DNA from: Agarophyton chilense
Taxonomy: Eukaryota; Rhodophyta; Florideophyceae; Gracilariales; Gracilariaceae
Direction of reading: 5' to 3'
NCBI GenBank assembly: GCA_030374765.1
Contig: JARGXX010000115.1
Coordinates: forward strand, 930,001-994,000
Length of the DNA: 64,000 bases
Each line of letters begins with the position of its first letter. The first letter of the stretch is position 1. Made by a program: the position numbers and the translations under genes. The notes under the pieces were generated by a model. The model did no database searches. It saw only the letters and a list, made by a program, of their open reading frames with translations, and was not told the origin of the DNA. Below, piece by piece: positions 21,829-32,614 of this stretch.

Positions 21829-23916
21829 ATGTTTCCCAAACCTCCCCCTCCTCGCACGCCAGACCATGTCGACGAAGTACACTTCGCCTTTCTCGACGGC
21901 CATCCGCACTCCGCCCCCGCCGCCCTCAGCCGCCCCCGCCGCCCGGTGCAGCCCAGCCAGCAGATCCAGCATCTGGCCGGCACCTCCGCCCCCACTACCA
22001 TCATTCACCTGGCTCGTCTTCTCGCCTTTCTTGTACTGCTCGGTATCATTCCTTCCACCATTATCTTTCTGGTGGACATTTCCGTCCATAATGCGCTTGA
22101 CTTGCGCGAGGGCATCATCCAACTCAACCTCCACCCCGCGCTTACCGTCTTTCTCTTCTGCCTCACCGGCGTTTTTCTCTGTCTCGCCTCCACTTTCATC
22201 TGTCACCTATGTTCCACAGAGGCGGAGGGCTCAGGCATTCCGGCCATGAAGTCGCTCATGTCCGGCTTCTACGACAAGGTCAAGCCAGCCCTGTCGCTCT
22301 GGGCGCTGCTTGCCAAAACAATCGGTCTCGTGTGCGCCATTGGCGGCGGTCTCCCCGTCGGTTGGGAGGGCCCTAATGTTCATATCTCATGTATCGTTGC
22401 ACATCATCTCTCTCGACTCCCTCCCTTCCGAGCACTTCGTCGAGATCGCGCGCTGCGTATGCAAATAATGGCTTGTGCCTGCGCCGTTGGTCTGGCATCC
22501 AGCTTCGGTACCCCTATCGGCGGTGTGCTCTACGCCTTGGAAACCACCTCCTCCTTTTATCTTGTCCCCACTTTCTGGAAGTGCGTTCTTGCCACCCTTT
22601 CAGGTTCGCTTGTCTATGATATGCTTTACAAAACCCCGCTGGTCGAAGCGTTTGACAACACCGCTTTTGGTGACATTTCGTACAGAGGGCAGCTTCCGGC
22701 TTTCATGTTGCTTGGGGCCCTCTTGGGTTTGCTTGGAGCGTTTTTCGTTCGATGTGTTCACTTCGTTTATCTCCTTCGAAAGCGACGCCTTCCTGGCACC
22801 AACCGCTACGTTCTCCTCTTTGTCGTCGGTCTTGCCGCAGCACTTGTTCAGTATCCGTTTCCAAACTTCCGTCACGACCCTCGTCATGCTATAAATGATT
22901 TCTTTTCCGCCACTGAGATGAACGAGCTTTCGCGCGTAGACGTCATCATTCTCTTGCTTATCAAGTTTCCTCTCATCGTCATTTCAATTGGTCTTCCTAT
23001 TCCGGCTGGTGTGTTCATACCTTGCTTCTTGGTTGGAGCTGGTTTGGGGCGTTTGTACGGCGAGCTTCTCCATCTGTTATTCGGCCAAAAGATCGTTGCC
23101 GGCGGGTATGCTGTTGTGGGAGCCGCAGCCTTCACAGCTGGCGTGACCCGCGCACTTTCAGTCGCCGTGGTCATATTTGAAGTTACTGGCCAGCTCAAGC
23201 ATACAATGCCAACTCTGGCAGCAGTCCTGATATCCGTTATTTTTGCCAATGGTATCAACCGTTCTCTGTACGACGCGCTTATCATCATGAAGCAGCTACC
23301 CTATATGCCCCATATGAGAAGAGATAGGACGCCGGATCAGAAAGTACACGATATAATGCGGACGGACGTGGTGTCGCTTCGAGAGGTGTGCTCTCTCGTG
23401 GAAATCCGCGAAGCTTTGGACAGGTATCCACACTTTCACTCGTTTCCAATCGTGTCAAACTACGGGGGTCTACTAGGAAGCACACGGCGCAGAAGTTTGC
23501 TGAATTTGATTACGCGAGCAAATGTCGATGGATCACCAGTGAACGAAACGCCCAAGTCTTCGGAGCCAGATCCTATAAAAACTGAAGCGAGCCATCGACC
23601 AGAACAGGAAGCGGACTTATCTACGATGGAAAGCGAAGAAGAGCAGGATCAGCAAAAGCTCTTACCAGAGAATGAACCCGAATATGGTCAAAATACTCGA
23701 ACAAGAATACATCCAGACCTTAGCCCTCTGATTGTAACCGCAAATACCAGTTTGAGCCAGCTTCACTTCATGTTTGTCATGCTTATGCCTACACATGCAT
23801 ATGTTTTGATAGATGGCACGTTACATGGTATTGTAACCCGCGGTGATTTGGTCCAAAGCGGTGAAACTCAAAGCGCATCGTCCCGAAATATCCTTTCTCG
23901 GCTAGCATCTGTGTAA
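21829..23916 (+). CDS. CLC: CLC-family chloride channel/transporter with CBS pair
   Basis: The 695-residue protein is a eukaryotic-type CLC that moves chloride, or possibly other anions, across a membrane, probably internal. The anion-path signatures are clear: GSGIP (S135, the residue favouring chloride over nitrate), GWEGP with the gating glutamate E180, GVFIP near residue 393 and a conserved Tyr in SLYDALIIMKQLPY near 480. Two CBS domains follow (about 504-560 and 625-690), separated by an acidic linker. In the stretch VLYALETTSSF the usual second glutamate that carries protons in CLC exchangers is a threonine (T239), as in members that act as passive channels or uncoupled carriers. The start is the first ATG after a pyrimidine-rich leader. 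Transport mode is inferred only. Confidence 0.92.
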   Translation: MFPKPPPPRTPDHVDEVHFAFLDGHPHSAPAALSRPRRPVQPSQQIQHLAGTSAPTTIIHLARLLAFLVLLGIIPSTIIFLVDISVHNALDLREGIIQLNLHPALTVFLFCLTGVFLCLASTFICHLCSTEAEGSGIPAMKSLMSGFYDKVKPALSLWALLAKTIGLVCAIGGGLPVGWEGPNVHISCIVAHHLSRLPPFRALRRDRALRMQIMACACAVGLASSFGTPIGGVLYALETTSSFYLVPTFWKCVLATLSGSLVYDMLYKTPLVEAFDNTAFGDISYRGQLPAFMLLGALLGLLGAFFVRCVHFVYLLRKRRLPGTNRYVLLFVVGLAAALVQYPFPNFRHDPRHAINDFFSATEMNELSRVDVIILLLIKFPLIVISIGLPIPAGVFIPCFLVGAGLGRLYGELLHLLFGQKIVAGGYAVVGAAAFTAGVTRALSVAVVIFEVTGQLKHTMPTLAAVLISVIFANGINRSLYDALIIMKQLPYMPHMRRDRTPDQKVHDIMRTDVVSLREVCSLVEIREALDRYPHFHSFPIVSNYGGLLGSTRRRSLLNLITRANVDGSPVNETPKSSEPDPIKTEASHRPEQEADLSTMESEEEQDQQKLLPENEPEYGQNTRTRIHPDLSPLIVTANTSLSQLHFMFVMLMPTHAYVLIDGTLHGIVTRGDLVQSGETQSASSRNILSRLASV

Positions 23917-24160
23917 TTACCCATTTTTAAGTCTTGTCATCTATAGAAATTCATGTCCGCAATCTATTAACTGTTTCAGAGCTTATTTCTAGGATCCAGA
24001 AAACAAAAACCGATTTACCTAAAGTCTGAGTTTATCAGAATGGAGAATTTGCATACCTTGTACATGTGTTATTGTGTTGGTTGGTCCAACTGAATTGAAA
24101 TGAGAAAAAGCGGAAGCAAGAGGTTCTCAATTACTTCTGTACAATCCTCCTTGAAGCTGT

Positions 24161-27100
24161 TCAAGTGAATTTCGGATCGAAGGAACCACTACTGTTTTCA
24201 CTCTCCTCTCCAGAAACTAAATTAACCATAGGTATTTGTAGTTCTAGTTCCTGTTGCGGTTGGACAAATATACCCGAATCCTTCCGTTCACGCGCTTTGC
24301 CCGATTGACGGGAACGGTTTGGAAATGCATGGCTATCCGGTTGATCGCTTTCCTCTAGCTCTGTCATAAATCGTGGAGCAAGAGAGCTATGACGGCCGCA
24401 AACAGCACGACGTAAACTTCTGCCTCTACGACGTCTTGAGCAGCCAGAATTGTCATTTTGTGCGGAAACGGAGGGTTGCCGCACGTCTCGAACAAAGTGC
24501 CCAGTATTCGGTTTTCCGGACAATCGATTTGCTTGGCCTGCCCGATTTTTACCATCTTCGACCTTTTCAAATGTTCTTGAGGTCGGCTCAGCGCCTAAAG
24601 CCAACTTTCTTCTTTGCCGTATACGATGGGTTTCTCGGATTGACCTGGAAGCATCTGCTTCCTCAAAATCTGCGTTTGCTCTTAATGGCTTTTCGCTCAA
24701 TAGATTTTCATTGCTACTTCCAACAGTAGCCCTTCGACGTTTACCGGAAACAACGCTTTCTCGGTCCTGGAGATCCGCATGCTGTCTTTTCCTTGGCCGG
24801 CTTTCTGGAATGGGTGATGGCCCTTCTTCAACAATTGGTTGCAGTGGATTCTGTGATTCTTCGGCGCCTTCTTCACTGTCTTCGCTATCTGTTTCGCCGT
24901 CGGAGCCAAATATTTCCCTTAGACGTCGACGCATGATCAGTCGCTGCATTTTGAGTTGACAACTCAGACGTTCTCGTCTCCGTTTGCGCTTCTCGCGGGG
25001 TTTTGGTTTCGGGGACGGACATGGATTTTTCTTTGTGTGCGGTTCCCTCGCTTGTAGCTTGGTATCTGGATTAGGAGAGGCTTTTTCATTGATATGGGGC
25101 GTAGCGAGTGATCTCTTTTTCGAGGAGCTATTTCGTTTTCCACTTGAGGGATCTCTCCCGCTCTCCCTTACAAAACCGTTGATGGGGCTTTCATTGCGGC
25201 CATCATCGGAGTCTTTGGCTTGTGTCTCTTTGTCAACAAGTTTCAAAATCTGTTCTCTTCTGAATGGTTCCTTAGCTTTCTGTGCATGGCCAGAGGTAGA
25301 AGGGATTCTTTCATTAATATGAGATGTTGAGGGCGATATCTTCGTCAAAGATCGATTTCCTTTTCCAGACAAGATCTCTTCTCCGCCCTCTCCAGCAGTA
25401 CCATTTGCTGGTCGCTCACCATGGCCTCGATGAAGGGGTTTGGGACCACTGTCACAGCTAGCAGAAGCCAAGCCCGTTCGTGACTTCCGACCAGTAAACT
25501 TTTGATCTTCTCCGCATGGAAGCGGTTTTAGATTATCTGAACCTTGAGATGAAATCGGTTGATTCGATAAAGGATGTTCAATAGAAGCAGCATTTGTCGC
25601 TCTCGAAACAACTCTCCTTAACACCCCACGCCATACAGAAAGAGGTCGTTGTACTGGCTGTGAATTTTCTGAGGTGGATCTTAACCGTCGCTCCTGTACT
25701 TCACTATTATTTCGAGTCGTTAACTCTTTAGTCGAGGACAAATTTCGACGAAGTACCTTGGTTTCCTTGTTCTTTTCGACAGTGCGTTTGAACGCATGGA
25801 CAACCTTTGCTTTCTTGATCTTAGGGTCCACAGGAGGACCATCCATGGCTCCTTCATTTCCATTCTCCATGGTGGAAGCAGCGCCATCTTCGCTTTGATT
25901 TGATGTTGCCCGTTTCATTGCACTAATAACGCTACGTTGTTCCCGAATTGCCCGGGTCCGTTTCTTATCCTTCGCAGGTACAGCCCAATCCGGCCCGGAC
26001 TTGTATTTGTAGTCAAAAAACAACTCTTCATGCTTCGCAATGTCTCTCTTGGCGTACAGACCAACTCGTATATCTCCTGCTACCCGCATTAGCCGAGCCT
26101 CACAGTTGGGCTCAAAGGCATGGTTACAATACCGCAATTTGTTACCGATTCGAGTGGAGTCTAGCGCATAATCGTCTGTTATGTTAAAGAGAAAAGAATA
26201 CTGAACTTCGTCGTACAAACGACCTCGCCGATCCGCATGTTCTTGATCGACTATCTCGCCAACATATTCTCCAATGACTTCATTCTTCGCAATAGGGGTC
26301 GTTGCAAACGCTCCCCAACCATGAGTTTCAGAATGACCCACAACGATTCTCTTTCGTTTCCCCATCAATAACCCATTGTTCCTACAGCTTTTTCCACCAC
26401 GTTCTTCTTTACAATCGTGACAGGTTTTGCAAAGATCTGGATCACATTCCCGTTTCCACGAATAACAAATGCATGCATTGGAAACACATGCTTCCGAAGA
26501 TTTGCAAGAACAGCCCTTAAAAGCGTTTGCACAGGTTAGTTTGCGTTCTTGGCGGTCTTGATGGGATCTAGTGTGATTACAAGAGCAATACTTCTCGCAA
26601 TTGACCCCATTCAAATAACACGGACAAGATCTCGCTGTACAAGGCCCGGGGTGCTTGCAAGGCTCAAAATCTTTTCTGAGACCACCTTTCAGACCGTTTT
26701 CGTCTTCCATGCGCATCTTCTTGCGCTTCGACTTGGAGCTATCAACGCTGTACGGAGATTTGCGAAATCGTCGCCGGCTTTTCTGCTTGGATTCAACAGG
26801 CCGGATTCCTTCGATCACAGTGAATAAATAGCCGACGCGACAACATGTGAGCTCCAATTTCAAGTAGTGAGAAGCAAGTATGAATTTGCAAGAGCTTGCA
26901 ATTCGACACGGATCAGTCCCGAACACGGTGTGTAATTCGAGAATCAGCGCTCTCACATCCGCCGCTTTACGTGCATCGCGTTCAACACCTCTCCACCATA
27001 CTCCGCATTCCGCTAGGGACTCGTCGAGGAGCCAGCATTTCTTTTTCATTCCATCTTCACACTTCGATTCGATAATCTTAGAGATCTGGCGATTTGAGGA

Positions 27101-28264
27101 TTCCTTTCTTGTTTTGTCCGGAATTGCATTGCTAGGCTTGGCTGTGTGGTTACCATGCACAATGCAGTTATAAGTGTAGCACTGCCGGCAAATAAAAAAA
27201 GGAATGGAATCACCCTTCAGCATCTCCGAGGGTCTTGGTTTTATAGAACCTTGGAGGATTTGTATCATTTCAGTCCTATACTTCTTCTTCGCCTGCTCCT
27301 CTCGGTCTGTTTCATCGTATTTGCTCTCCCGGTATGCTATGTTTGCTACAAAAGTAGCCAACTGTGCAGTACTGACCAAACCAAACACATCACAGACTAC
27401 AGCCGCAATTGGCTCGATAGAAGAGCAATCTAATACCTCAAATATGTGTTTCAGCGCAACCCGCATTGTAGCACGACTCCAAACACGCTCGCTAAGCTTC
27501 TTCTTCTGTTTTTGAACAGTTAGCACTGCTTCTACTTTTTTCATATTCTTCGAAGATTGATTTGATTGCTTGTCGTTTTCCGAAGGTATTATATCCTGTG
27601 TATCTAGGTGACGATCATCTTCTTCTTCAACCTCTTCATTGTCTGATATGTCATCAGGAACAAGTTCATCCACTTCAAATGTATCCGCCGCTAACGTGTT
27701 GGAGAAGTTAAGATGCTTCTCAGATTCACCGATGTAGGGAACGAAAAAGCCATCCTTACCCTGGTCAGCAGCTCGCATATTTGACCGAACTCGAACCCAT
27801 GAAAGTCCGTTCGGGCATTTTTGAACATTCCCCATCGTAGCCTTCTCTTTTGAGCGGTTAGGGATTGCAAATATGGACTTCGGTGTCGTGCTCGCATTAC
27901 GCAATGAATCGTATTCGATTACCTTGCTTGATTTCTCGTTTCTATTGCTAAAGAAGCCACGTTCAGCAAGGCGTCTCGCCGTTTTGACATTGGATTGAAT
28001 CTTTCGGGCTCGGGAGGTTGACAATTTTTCGTTGGCTGACAGGAAGCATTGCTGCACGACAGTCCTAACTTCTTCAAGAGGGATAGGCAGCTCATGGTTT
28101 CTCGGAGCTTCGCAATCCATCAATCCAAGCTTAAAGTTTCTGGATGGAGGAGCAGGAACAGAGTCGAACGCCAGTCGGTACCCATACGCGGAGAAAGTGG
28201 ATGAAGTTGGGAATCTATTAGTTTGGGTAGATGAATGAGAAGGGTTGAAAAAAAAGCATTTCAT
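24161..28264 (-). CDS. E(z): Enhancer-of-zeste-type H3K27 methyltransferase
   Basis: This is the catalytic subunit expected for Polycomb Repressive Complex 2, which methylates histone H3 Lys27 in the nucleus. Of 1367 residues, a SANT-like segment (about 420-470, with VFGTDPCRIA) precedes a pre-SET CXC region with the typical dense cysteines (about 533-632, CKHPGPCTARSC to CHDCKEE). The SET domain follows at about 635-757, with HGWGAF, GNKLRYCNH, EPNC and EELFFDYKY. Metazoan and plant E(z) proteins end soon after SET. Here about 600 further residues of basic, serine-rich, apparently disordered sequence follow without a stop. ATG at 28264 is the first; another at M49 (28120) could be the true start. 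No intron is needed. Other PRC2 subunits are not in this window. Confidence 0.92.
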   Translation of the reverse strand: MKCFFFNPSHSSTQTNRFPTSSTFSAYGYRLAFDSVPAPPSRNFKLGLMDCEAPRNHELPIPLEEVRTVVQQCFLSANEKLSTSRARKIQSNVKTARRLAERGFFSNRNEKSSKVIEYDSLRNASTTPKSIFAIPNRSKEKATMGNVQKCPNGLSWVRVRSNMRAADQGKDGFFVPYIGESEKHLNFSNTLAADTFEVDELVPDDISDNEEVEEEDDRHLDTQDIIPSENDKQSNQSSKNMKKVEAVLTVQKQKKKLSERVWSRATMRVALKHIFEVLDCSSIEPIAAVVCDVFGLVSTAQLATFVANIAYRESKYDETDREEQAKKKYRTEMIQILQGSIKPRPSEMLKGDSIPFFICRQCYTYNCIVHGNHTAKPSNAIPDKTRKESSNRQISKIIESKCEDGMKKKCWLLDESLAECGVWWRGVERDARKAADVRALILELHTVFGTDPCRIASSCKFILASHYLKLELTCCRVGYLFTVIEGIRPVESKQKSRRRFRKSPYSVDSSKSKRKKMRMEDENGLKGGLRKDFEPCKHPGPCTARSCPCYLNGVNCEKYCSCNHTRSHQDRQERKLTCANAFKGCSCKSSEACVSNACICYSWKRECDPDLCKTCHDCKEERGGKSCRNNGLLMGKRKRIVVGHSETHGWGAFATTPIAKNEVIGEYVGEIVDQEHADRRGRLYDEVQYSFLFNITDDYALDSTRIGNKLRYCNHAFEPNCEARLMRVAGDIRVGLYAKRDIAKHEELFFDYKYKSGPDWAVPAKDKKRTRAIREQRSVISAMKRATSNQSEDGAASTMENGNEGAMDGPPVDPKIKKAKVVHAFKRTVEKNKETKVLRRNLSSTKELTTRNNSEVQERRLRSTSENSQPVQRPLSVWRGVLRRVVSRATNAASIEHPLSNQPISSQGSDNLKPLPCGEDQKFTGRKSRTGLASASCDSGPKPLHRGHGERPANGTAGEGGEEILSGKGNRSLTKISPSTSHINERIPSTSGHAQKAKEPFRREQILKLVDKETQAKDSDDGRNESPINGFVRESGRDPSSGKRNSSSKKRSLATPHINEKASPNPDTKLQAREPHTKKNPCPSPKPKPREKRKRRRERLSCQLKMQRLIMRRRLREIFGSDGETDSEDSEEGAEESQNPLQPIVEEGPSPIPESRPRKRQHADLQDRESVVSGKRRRATVGSSNENLLSEKPLRANADFEEADASRSIRETHRIRQRRKLALGAEPTSRTFEKVEDGKNRAGQANRLSGKPNTGHFVRDVRQPSVSAQNDNSGCSRRRRGRSLRRAVCGRHSSLAPRFMTELEESDQPDSHAFPNRSRQSGKARERKDSGIFVQPQQELELQIPMVNLVSGEESENSSGSFDPKFT

Positions 28265-30279
28265 AGTTCTCCACAGCTAAATATTTGACATGCCCTACCA
28301 CCATTGAAATTTGTAAGTTTTTTACGAGCAGACAGAAAAGGGTGCTTGCGCCACAATCTCTCTTGTCGAGATCGAAGTATTCCGTTCCCATCCATGAAAC
28401 GTAGCAGTGCCTCTAGAGCTAGCTAGTTTCGTGAAGTACTATGCCTCTTCAATCGAGTCTCGTTCGTCATGAAGTATCTACTGTTCAAGAATGATGTGCT
28501 GTCACTCAAAGAAACTTCAACGTCGGCAATCATGCGTAATCTTGAAAGATTTTCTTCTCCTTGACCTTCAATCGGAATGAAACCGTTTGATGACGTATCA
28601 AAAAAGGAGAAAGCTAAAATCTCTTCCGATCCTCACTGATGTGTTTTTTAGTGAAACGCCATTCTTATCTCTTTTGTAATCTCAGAAGTAAACAGTTCCA
28701 CAAGCACAGTTCTACCTAAGCCATAGTGAGCGTGCAGACCATGAAGAAATATGCAAGGCGAACGAAGCCAATGCGCGCTCGTCCTAATAGAAATGCGCCC
28801 AACTTTTAGTGCTTATCCATTTCATGAAGGTCTTCAAAGAATTTTAGACTTGGACTTAGTTCTCCTTAGCTGATATTGTTCTGTTTATCTTGTGACAGAG
28901 ATGACCAACAGTTCATGAAAAAAACGAGTTAGGTATTCACTTCCCAGCAGAAACATAAGACTTTTGTAGGGCACATGCGATCGACCTTCACGTGGTGTGC
29001 CTGCCTTGACTTCTTCTGGGTAGGGAAGCCAAATGGATCAGCGGTTGGATCTCCAACGGAGACCAGCATATTCCAGGATTCAGGTCATTGGTATCTATAG
29101 CATTGAGGCATCTCGTACTGTGTATGTTTCATCGCAGTAGCGTGAGCAACCCGTATTTGGGCAAGATTAAGTGGGGTGCTTCGCCTGTAGTCCAACAGAA
29201 ATCATTGGCGTGATACCTGCCTCGTTCAGCTCTCGAAAATTTTGCTTTTCTGCTAGGGAGGAAATACACAGTTTTATGATTGTTCTTCTCCCTGTTTGGA
29301 TTCTCTTGATGCCACCGAGACGGTGAAATGGATTGACATTGTACCATGTATTGCGGCTACAGGTCCAGTACAAGTGGGCGTTGTGAACACAGCTCTGGCC
29401 AGCTCCATGCAGCCTCCCCGGCTCATCGAGATGGCACCATTTTTTTGTTGAAGTCGAACCTGGTCAAAGTTCTTCAGGTTGGGCAGGTCGAAATCAATGT
29501 AAATGTGGCTTCTCTTCGTCTGTGTCACAGTCTACTTCTTTCAACCTGGAGACGTAAGGGTAGATATTCTTCAGAAATAGCCCCGGATGTGACTGTAGAT
29601 TTTCACGGGGTGGAGAGGATCCTGTTTATGCAAGCAGGAAGAACAAAGCTTGTGTCCAATCCCTCAGATTTTGCTTTAGTGAGGCTGTCTGATTCACCCT
29701 CTGGGTTGTGTATGAAAATGTAAGCAGTGTACACAAAAGAGCAGGCAATCTTCGGACGCCTCACAGGTACGACATCGACGATCAAGGCTCTCCTGTTGTA
29801 CGTTCATTATGATCCGAAATTACTTCGTTGATAGATGTGCACGGGCTGCGCTCGATTCAACTGTGGAAAGTCAGATTCAAGTACCGATACATTTCTCCGA
29901 CATTTGTAGGCGGCTAGAAGTATCGAATGGATCAAAGTCTTTACTAATATAGATCCCTGAGAAGTTCAAGAATTTGGTGACTCCACGTCAGGTTGAAGTT
30001 GCGGTTTTTTTCTTGGACACACGTTATCGTTACACCCTTTTGGATCGGTGATGATTGGGAGGCGGTTGATATGCTATTATAGACCGAATGTTCTCAATAC
30101 TGTACACCACTACGTATTACTGTGTCCAAAACAGGCACTGTCGAGAAGGTTGTGTTTTCCTTCTCTTCACGAACGTCAAGGTCTTGGTCTTGAAGAATTT
30201 ATCATCAAATGGCCTGATAGAGAGTTGGCGTTTTTAGTGAGAGAACGTTTCTTCAAAAAGTAATGTTCTGTGCTACGTA

Positions 30280-30318
<39 letters not shown>

Positions 30319-30499
30319 CGAACATGACGAATCGATAACTATTCACATGCATCAAGAACATATCTCAAAAACCAGAGACCAAACAGTACATCCATGCGTT
30401 CTTGTTGTTGAAATACAGTTCAAGGTACTGTATGTAAGAAAGAGATAACATTTTGTTTACGAGCATAGAACAAATCGCAACACGAAGCTAAGCAAGAGC
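28265..30499. other. 2.2-kb intergenic region, no gene seen
   Basis: Frames of up to 125 codons occur around 29.1-29.8 kb on both strands, overlapping each other, and none resembles a known family. The region may hold decayed transposon sequence. A GA microsatellite lies at 30282-30315. Confidence 0.5.
30282..30315 (+). repeat. GA dinucleotide microsatellite
   Basis: An uninterrupted run of about 16 GA units. Confidence 0.95.
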
Positions 30500-32614
30500 T
30501 TAACTCTCTGCAACCCCGTTTGCCTCTACTTTCCCCTGCACTTCCTGCTTTATGGTGCCTTCATCATCTGCATCTTCTTCGGCGGCCTGTGCAGGGTCCT
30601 TTCTCAGCTTCACGCTTATTGTCTTTCGCTCTCCCGTTCTTTGAGTCTGATGGGCAGAATCGGGGACCGCTGTATCTGAAATCAGTTCATCGTTAACCAA
30701 CCTTGTAGTTCCCACTTTTGCAGCTGCTAACGCCTTGAGTTTCTCAACGGTTGTGGTTTCCTCTGGTTCCACTTCCATGTTCTTTTCATCCTGGTTCCCT
30801 GGTTTCTGTGTTCCAGATTCATCTATCCGCATTCGTTTCACGTTTTCAGAACCGTTCGATGACGGCACTGTCTCCGTCTTTTCTTCAGTATCCAGGCCAT
30901 TCGACGCAATGGAACTCGCGGCAGCTTTTGCGATTGTAGCTGCTGCAGCTGATTTCCGCTCTGAAACGGTTTCGGTAGACTTGGAGGTAGAGGTCATAGG
31001 TTTCCGAGGGGAGCTCGCCTTCCTCTTCCTCCTCTTCTTAATTTTTCCTTCTTTGAAATCCTTAGGTATCTCGCCTTGAACGAACTGTGGCAAATCAACT
31101 GCCTTCAAACTATTCACTTTCAAATGCATGGAATTTGCCTTCTCCGGAAGACTGTCCAGTGTATGTTGCCATAAACTAACCGGTGCAGAAAGATCAAGGG
31201 CACGACGGGTCCCATTGGGTACACCTTTTCGTGAGGGAGGATTTAGACTTAGGCCAATAAAGAATGTTCTTCCACATCCATTTCGTAATTTGGGGTTATT
31301 TTCATATCCCGGGGGGTACGGTCTCACTTTTCGAACACTTCCAGACTCCTCAAGATGGCGAATCAGTAGTCTGAGCTTGGATTCAACGGCACCCTTCCAA
31401 ATTTTGAAGCTTTCCTGATCATCTGCAGAGACGTCAATTTGAAGGAATCGTTTGTATTCCGCGAAGAATTCTGAAGTTTTGAATAAACTTTGCCAGACGT
31501 TCATTCCTTTCCCTTCAGAATCATCCTTATCATAGCTCTCTTCAATCTCTTGAGCGATTCTCAGTCCACGACCAATCTCCTCTTTCATTATCGTTAAAGT
31601 CGACCCAGAGACATTGTGGGTTGTGTTCATGCTCGGATACGACGGGGTAATAATGGGCATGAAATGTCTCTGATTGCCATGAGGGGTCCATATCTTAAAC
31701 CCGCATGCCGGATTTCCGCTTGAGATCGGACACAGGAGAAGAGGAGCCGACTGCGTTGAAGTATTCCAGTTCCATTTATCATACAAAAGGAAAAACTTGG
31801 TTAGAAGTGTGGAAGGAGCAGCATAAGGATAAAGTTGGCACACACGAGCAGTCAAGATTGCCCATGCGACGCCGCCCAAAAAACCAAGAACGTTGGAATA
31901 AACTTGTCGTCGTTTGGCCCAAAGTTTGATGGCTCGAAGAACTGTTCGAAAGTTTGGTATGTTAGGAACAAGTTTAAGAATAGCGTCAGTTACTCGTACA
32001 CCGTTGATACTGCGCTGGGTTTCGTCGTCAACGTTGCGCAAGATCTTATCATCAAGTATGTCAAATTTGTCCGGGATTCGAGTCATTTGAAGTGGGGCAC
32101 AGAGCAGATCAATTTCAACACCACGGTAAACGAACTTTATGACAGGGACAAACGCTCTTGGAACTGCTACAATTTCAGTGGCCTCCGGAGTTGCTCGTAA
32201 AATTTCCACAAGCACAATATCGCTGGGAGGGGTAAGGCCTGTAGTAGAATCAAACTCGCCAAAGACATGTGGTTTCCGTAAAATGTGTCGTGGGGTGATA
32301 ACAAGAGTGTCTATATCGGCGCCAGGGCCGTCCACACCAAGTCTGTAAGATCCAAAAGTACAGATGCGCACGCCACAGTTTTTGGCATCATGTTCTGGCA
32401 TACCTTGGGAAACGGAAACCTTTGTGGCCCATGTCTTAACAATACTGGAGAGTTCAACCAGAACTCGCTCCCTCAACTGCTTGCCTTCCTGCGTCTCATA
32501 AAGGTTGTTCTTGTGGAGACATTCTTCAAGTTCGCTACTGAGGCGATGATCACGAGGTGTAGGCGGCTCGGTAGATATTGGATCAGTGACCCCCCAACGC
32601 TTCTGGATGGTCAT
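30500..32614 (-). CDS. PAP: Nuclear poly(A) polymerase
   Basis: The 704-residue protein adds poly(A) tails to pre-mRNA in the nucleus. The N-terminus QKRWGVTDPIS is characteristic of canonical PAPs. The nucleotidyltransferase site has FGSY (G88, S89), the DxD pair D100 and D102 in GADIDTL and the third carboxylate D169 in VEIDLL, almost the same numbering as yeast PAP. A central domain (RAIKLWAKRR and FLGGVAWAILTARVCQLYP) and an RNA-binding domain (about 400-540, ending in TFFIGLSLNPP) follow. The last roughly 160 residues are disordered with the basic cluster KKRRKRK, a likely nuclear signal. The longer frame upstream begins with GTG, so I start at the ATG at 32612-32614, which matches the family N-terminus. 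Confidence 0.93.
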   Translation of the reverse strand: MTIQKRWGVTDPISTEPPTPRDHRLSSELEECLHKNNLYETQEGKQLRERVLVELSSIVKTWATKVSVSQGMPEHDAKNCGVRICTFGSYRLGVDGPGADIDTLVITPRHILRKPHVFGEFDSTTGLTPPSDIVLVEILRATPEATEIVAVPRAFVPVIKFVYRGVEIDLLCAPLQMTRIPDKFDILDDKILRNVDDETQRSINGVRVTDAILKLVPNIPNFRTVLRAIKLWAKRRQVYSNVLGFLGGVAWAILTARVCQLYPYAAPSTLLTKFFLLYDKWNWNTSTQSAPLLLCPISSGNPACGFKIWTPHGNQRHFMPIITPSYPSMNTTHNVSGSTLTIMKEEIGRGLRIAQEIEESYDKDDSEGKGMNVWQSLFKTSEFFAEYKRFLQIDVSADDQESFKIWKGAVESKLRLLIRHLEESGSVRKVRPYPPGYENNPKLRNGCGRTFFIGLSLNPPSRKGVPNGTRRALDLSAPVSLWQHTLDSLPEKANSMHLKVNSLKAVDLPQFVQGEIPKDFKEGKIKKRRKRKASSPRKPMTSTSKSTETVSERKSAAAATIAKAAASSIASNGLDTEEKTETVPSSNGSENVKRMRIDESGTQKPGNQDEKNMEVEPEETTTVEKLKALAAAKVGTTRLVNDELISDTAVPDSAHQTQRTGERKTISVKLRKDPAQAAEEDADDEGTIKQEVQGKVEANGVAES

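Noticed and set aside
21328-22206. Upstream extension of the At5g03900-like protein
   Set aside because: It would overlap the CLC gene on the other strand and hide the transit peptide inside the protein.
29129-29785. Possible retroelement fragment
   Set aside because: Frames on both strands were compared by eye with copia- and gypsy-type motifs and no convincing signature was found.
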